Source: JACRBK01 sp964427955 (GTDB taxonomy: Bacteria > Chloroflexota > Anaerolineae > Aggregatilineales > Aggregatilineaceae). Taken from it: a stretch of 17,260 nucleotides of DNA. Under the pieces are notes generated by a model, which worked only from the letters and a program-made list of their open reading frames with translations, searched no databases and was not told where the DNA came from. Where the stretch lies: the NCBI GenBank assembly GCA_964427955.1, contig CAYRWY010000079.1, positions 1 through 17,260 of the forward strand, written 5' to 3'. Positions 14,375-17,260 of this stretch are shown piece after piece. The translations under genes were made by a program, and so were the position numbers. Numbering within the stretch: position 1 is the stretch's first letter; the number at the start of each line of letters is the position of its first letter.

Positions 14375-15040
14375 GTGGGCCAGACGATTACGGCACTGGA
14401 GATTCAGGAACACGACCACGAGCGAGTCAGCGTCTACCTGGACGGCGACTATGCGTTTGGCCTGCCGCTGATCGAAGCGGCACGGCTGCGCAAAGGTCAG
14501 GTGCTCTCCGAGGAGGAGATCGCCACCCTGCGCCAGGAAGATGACATCAACCGCGCCGTCGATCAGGTCGTGAAACTGCTGGCCCGCCGTCCCTACAGCG
14601 TTTTTGAAATCCGACATCATCTCGAGTCAAAGCGCGTGGACCGTCCTACCATCGAAGAGGCTCTCGTTCGTCTGGAGCGTCTGGGCTATGTGGATGACCA
14701 TGCCTTCGCGCGCTACTGGATCGAAAATCGTGAGCGGTTTCGTCCCCGCGGACCGCGGGCACTCCGCTATGAGCTTCGCCAGAAAGGGATCGACGAGAGT
14801 CTCATCCAGACGGTCATGGACGAACTCGACGCGCACGACTCGGCTTATCGGGCCGCTCAGGAACAAGTTCGGCGGTTACACCATCCCCAAAAACAGGATT
14901 TCCGCAGCAAGATCGGAACTTTCCTGGTCCGGCGTGGATTTGAATACGAGATTGTTCGTGAAGTAATTGAACAGCTAACCCAAGAACTAGAAGAACAACA
15001 ACCGGAATACTTCGCAGAAAAACAAACAGATGAGGAGTAA
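14375..15040 (+). CDS. recX: Regulatory protein RecX
   Basis: RecX proteins bind RecA filaments and restrain recombinase activity. The 221 residues begin with the usual ITALEIQ...RVSVYLDGDYAFGL segment, then three helical RecX repeats: LLARRPYSVFEIRHHL (68-83), LERLGYVDDHAFARYW (100-115) with RGPRALRYELRQKGI (125-139), and a third repeat, KIGTFLVRRGFEYEIVREVI (179-198). An acidic tail rich in Glu and Gln follows. GTG 14375 is the chosen start because of its ribosome site. Only 6 bp separate it from rny, and the rny ribosome site lies inside the last recX codons, so the pair is co-transcribed. recA is not in the window. Confidence 0.92.
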   Translation: MGQTITALEIQEHDHERVSVYLDGDYAFGLPLIEAARLRKGQVLSEEEIATLRQEDDINRAVDQVVKLLARRPYSVFEIRHHLESKRVDRPTIEEALVRLERLGYVDDHAFARYWIENRERFRPRGPRALRYELRQKGIDESLIQTVMDELDAHDSAYRAAQEQVRRLHHPQKQDFRSKIGTFLVRRGFEYEIVREVIEQLTQELEEQQPEYFAEKQTDEE

Positions 15041-15046
15041 GACGCC

Positions 15047-16579
15047 ATGGAAATCGTGATAGCCCTGGTCGTCGGGCTGGCGATTGGCGTAGGGCTGGGC
15101 ATAGCGGGTTGGGTTTCCTATCAACGTACCCAGGGGATCAACCACCGACGCCAGCTCGAAGAAGAAGCCGCTCGGATGCGGGAAGAAGCGCAGAACCAAT
15201 CTCAGAAGACCATCGTGGATGCTCGCGATGAGGCTCTGCGCTTGCAACGAGAGGCTGAAGAAAACGCCAAGAAACGCCGTATTGAACTAGATCGTGAAAG
15301 TGATCGTCTGCAAAAACGCCGCGAAGACATCGACTCGCGTTACGAGCGGTTGGAGCTGCGCGAACAAAATCTGAATAAACGCCAGAGCAAGCTGGATAAG
15401 CGGCAGAATGAACTGGCGACGATGTACGACGAGCAGCGGGTGGTGCTCGAACGGGTCGCGGAGATGACTCGCGACGATGCGCGCTCCGAGCTGCTCAAGA
15501 TGGTCGAAGACGAAGCCCGCCAGGATATGGCGCGCCGTTTTCGCGAAGTGGAAGAAGAGATCAAGCTGGAGGCGGACAGCCGCGCGCGCGACATCATCGC
15601 GGTGGCCATCCAGCGCATCGCGTCCGATCACGTCAACGAGATCGCGGTCAGCGTGGTCTCGCTGCCTTCTGACGAGATGAAGGGCCGGATCATCGGGCGT
15701 AATGGGCGCAATATCCGCGCCTTCGAGCAGGCCACCGGGGTCGATGTGGTGGTCGATGACACGCCGGAAGCGGTGACCATTTCGAGCTTCGATCCGATCC
15801 GGCGCGAAGTCGCCAAGCGGTCGATGGAAAAGCTGGTGCTCGACGGACGCATCCACCCGGCGCGGATCGAAAAGCTGGTTTCGGATGCCCGTAAGGAAGT
15901 AGAACGGATCATCCGCGAAGAAGGCGAACGTGCGGCCTACGAGGCCGGTGTTCCGGGCCTCCATAACGAAGTGCTCAAGCTGTTGGGGCGGCTGAAGTTC
16001 CGCACCAGCTACGGCCAGAACCAGCACGCCCACGCCATCGAAACGGCGCACATCGCCGGGATGATCGCGGCGGAGTTGGGAGCCGACGTCACGGTGGCGA
16101 AAGCCGGTGGCTTGCTCCACGACATCGGCAAGGCTATCGATCACGAGGTCGAAGGCACTCATGCCCAGATCGGGGCCGAGTTTGCCCGGCGGCATGGCGT
16201 GCCTGAAAAAGTGGTGAACTGCATCGCGGCTCACCATCACGAATCCGAACAGGAATGTGTCGAGGCGCTCATCGTCGAAGCGGCAGACGCCATCTCCGGC
16301 GCACGGCCCGGCGCACGGCGCGAAAGCCTGGACACCTATATCAAGCGCGTGAAGGCGCTCGAAGACATCGCCAAAGAATTCGCCGGGGTGGAACAGAGCT
16401 ACGCGCTCCAGGCGGGACGCGAAGTCCGTATCATGGTCAAGCCCGAAGAGATCGACGACCTGGCCTCGATGCGGCTGGCACGCGACATCTCGCGGCGGAT
16501 CGAAGAGACGATGCAGTATCCCGGCCAGATCAAGGTGACGATCATCCGCGAAACGCGCGCGGTCGATTACGCCAAGTAA
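15047..16579 (+). CDS. rny: Ribonuclease Y
   Basis: Membrane-anchored endoribonuclease that initiates mRNA decay. The 510 residues have the complete family layout: one N-terminal membrane helix (about 3-24), a long charged coiled coil (about 30-190), a KH RNA-binding domain with GRIIGRNGRNIRAFE (213-227), and an HD domain with H(x)nHD-type metal residues, His358-Asp359 in LLHDIGKAIDHE and HHH at 396-398. The C-terminus (VKVTIIRETRAVDYAK-like) is typical. GAGGAG (15032-15037), embedded in the end of recX, lies 9 bp before the ATG. The gene ends at the bidirectional terminator at 16598-16631. Length and motifs are normal; no anomaly is seen. Confidence 0.97.
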   Translation: MEIVIALVVGLAIGVGLGIAGWVSYQRTQGINHRRQLEEEAARMREEAQNQSQKTIVDARDEALRLQREAEENAKKRRIELDRESDRLQKRREDIDSRYERLELREQNLNKRQSKLDKRQNELATMYDEQRVVLERVAEMTRDDARSELLKMVEDEARQDMARRFREVEEEIKLEADSRARDIIAVAIQRIASDHVNEIAVSVVSLPSDEMKGRIIGRNGRNIRAFEQATGVDVVVDDTPEAVTISSFDPIRREVAKRSMEKLVLDGRIHPARIEKLVSDARKEVERIIREEGERAAYEAGVPGLHNEVLKLLGRLKFRTSYGQNQHAHAIETAHIAGMIAAELGADVTVAKAGGLLHDIGKAIDHEVEGTHAQIGAEFARRHGVPEKVVNCIAAHHHESEQECVEALIVEAADAISGARPGARRESLDTYIKRVKALEDIAKEFAGVEQSYALQAGREVRIMVKPEEIDDLASMRLARDISRRIEETMQYPGQIKVTIIRETRAVDYAK

Positions 16580-16597
16580 CCGCCGGATAGCACCCTG

Positions 16598-16631
16598 AAA
16601 AAAAGCGGCGGACCCTCAAGTCCGCCGTTTT
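16598..16631. terminator. Bidirectional rho-independent terminator between rny and the 141-residue gene
   Basis: CGGCGGAC (16606-16613) pairs perfectly with GTCCGCCG (16620-16627) around the 6-nt loop CCTCAA. A run of seven A precedes it and four T follow, so it can stop rny transcription (+) and, with seven U, the convergent gene (-). Confidence 0.88.
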
Positions 16632-16658
16632 GATTCTGAGCCTGCACGTTGAACAGTC

Positions 16659-17084
16659 TCAGGCTACCCGCCCAATCGAATACGCCAGGTCACGCACGCT
16701 GCGGACCAGCTTCGGCGGCTCGGGCAGCCAGGGAAAGTACGTAATCTGCTGCGGTTGGGTCACGATGAACTGCGGCACGTCCAGATTTTCCATCAATCCA
16801 AAACCACCTTTGTTCATCAAATTAAAGACCAGGTGCAGCAGATCCGGCGTCCAGCGCGTGGAGTCGAGGAACATCTCGATCCGGTGAAACGAGCGCTGAC
16901 CGTTCAAGCCTGGCGCGTAAAGTCTCAACCGTCCCCCATCTCGGCAAGTAAGCGTGTATTGTTCCGGGCCGCGCGCGTCGAGACCGATCTCCGACCGGCT
17001 CAACTCGCGGCGAACCGCCTCACGGTTGCCGTCGGCAAAACGTCCATCGACGGCATGACATACCAGAATCATCATACGGTGCAT
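16659..17084 (-). CDS. Hypothetical protein, 141 residues
   Basis: I do not recognise this protein. It has no signal peptide or membrane helix. The first part (about 5-60) alternates strands and charged turns (ILVCHAVDGRF, EQYTLTCRDGGRLRLYAP). The second is richer in helix and aromatics (SFHRIEMFLDSTRWTPDLLHLVFNL, then GGFGLMENLDVPQFIV and YFPWLPEPPKLVRSV). It looks like one compact alpha/beta domain. An ideal AAGGAGG (17094-17100 on the minus strand) lies 9 bp before ATG 17084; ATGs at codons 4 and 5 are less likely. It is convergent with rny, shares its terminator, and has a good promoter at 17141-17169, so it is very likely expressed alone. The function is unknown. Confidence 0.8.
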   Translation of the reverse strand: MHRMMILVCHAVDGRFADGNREAVRRELSRSEIGLDARGPEQYTLTCRDGGRLRLYAPGLNGQRSFHRIEMFLDSTRWTPDLLHLVFNLMNKGGFGLMENLDVPQFIVTQPQQITYFPWLPEPPKLVRSVRDLAYSIGRVA

Positions 17085-17140
17085 GGCACTCGGCCTCCTT
17101 CACCCCACCGGGGGTGGAATCCTCACCGGCTGATGCCTAG

Positions 17141-17169
17141 AGGATAGCACAAAAGTTCTGATCCGCCAA
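17141..17169 (-). promoter_or_regulatory. Predicted promoter of the 141-residue gene
   Basis: On the minus strand, TTGGCG (17169-17164) and TATCCT (17146-17141) are 17 bp apart, and TGC directly before the -10 forms an extended TGn element. The predicted start is near 17134, about 50 nt before the gene. A small GC-rich hairpin (CACCCC 17101-17106 with GGGGTG 17111-17116) sits in the leader just above the ribosome site. Confidence 0.55.
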
Positions 17170-17175
17170 CTTTTG
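17150..17175. repeat. Inverted repeat CAAAAGTT-N10-AACTTTTG in the promoter
   Basis: Perfect 8-bp arms (17150-17157 and 17168-17175) lie across the -35 and spacer of the predicted promoter. That is a typical operator position. A competing stem, TCCGCC (17162-17167) with GGCGGA (17176-17181), overlaps it. Confidence 0.6.
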
Positions 17176-17208
17176 GGCGGAAAGGATGGTACGCACAGGC
17201 ACGATCGC

Positions 17209-17226
17209 AGGATAACGCGGTATCCT
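17209..17226. repeat. Near-perfect 18-bp palindrome AGGATAaCGCGgTATCCT
   Basis: Six-base arms AGGATA and TATCCT flank CGCG, with a single mismatched pair. It is followed at once by another inverted repeat, CTAAA (17225-17229) and TTTAG (17236-17240). It may belong to a regulatory region of a gene to the right of the window. Confidence 0.5.
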
Positions 17227-17260
17227 AAAGCACGTTTTAGCAGTACATTAAAGCTGATTA

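Noticed and set aside
1..17260. CRISPR array, insertion sequence or prophage
   Set aside because: No regularly spaced repeats, transposase or phage genes are visible; the window is a metabolic and housekeeping region.

Overview
The window is about 17.3 kb of high-GC bacterial DNA. One coding line counted by hand is 70% G+C. It is densely packed with protein genes, with several overlaps, alternative TTG/GTG starts and many long antisense shadow frames. The gene content (an Opp-type muropeptide importer, NlpC/P60 with SH3b domains, DUF1343/NamZ, a MurK-type kinase, MurQ, and RecX next to RNase Y) and the protein style fit a Chloroflexota bacterium, perhaps an anaerolineal lineage. That placement is inference from style; no marker gene in the window proves it.

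Region 1 (1-9637, + strand) is one long run of ten genes: an OppC-like permease open at the left edge, OppD, OppF, a 61-residue two-helix membrane protein, an SH3b-NlpC/P60 endopeptidase, a GntR/HutC-family regulator, NamZ, an AmiE-like serine hydrolase, a MurK-like sugar kinase and MurQ. Gaps are 36 bp or less and many genes overlap, so this is very probably one operon whose start (likely with OppA and OppB) lies to the left.

Region 2 (9638-11900, - strand) holds an L-Ala-D/L-Glu epimerase followed by a LysA-type diaminopimelate decarboxylase, overlapping by 8 bp. The lysA stop directly abuts the murQ stop. Region 3 is an 87-bp divergent promoter region (11901-11987) with a promoter in each direction and a DasR/NagR-like operator candidate between them. 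Two-domain NagZ follows on the + strand (11988-13541).

Together regions 1-3 form a nearly complete peptidoglycan recycling or scavenging island. Muropeptides would be imported by the Opp system and split in the cytosol by NamZ, NagZ and the AmiE-like hydrolase. Freed sugars would be phosphorylated by the kinase, and MurNAc-6P converted by MurQ to GlcNAc-6P and lactate. The stem peptide would be cut by NlpC/P60, L-Ala-D-Glu epimerised, and DAP decarboxylated to lysine. None of the hydrolases shows a signal peptide, unlike the secreted Bacillus subtilis counterparts. Not seen in the window: OppA, OppB, an L,D-carboxypeptidase, NagA and NagB.

Region 4 (13542-17260) is separate. It contains an unrecognised 80-residue gene (-), a roughly 560-bp gap of lower GC with a 10-bp inverted repeat, then recX-rny (+) ending at a bidirectional terminator. 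Last is an unrecognised 141-residue gene (-) whose promoter carries an inverted repeat.
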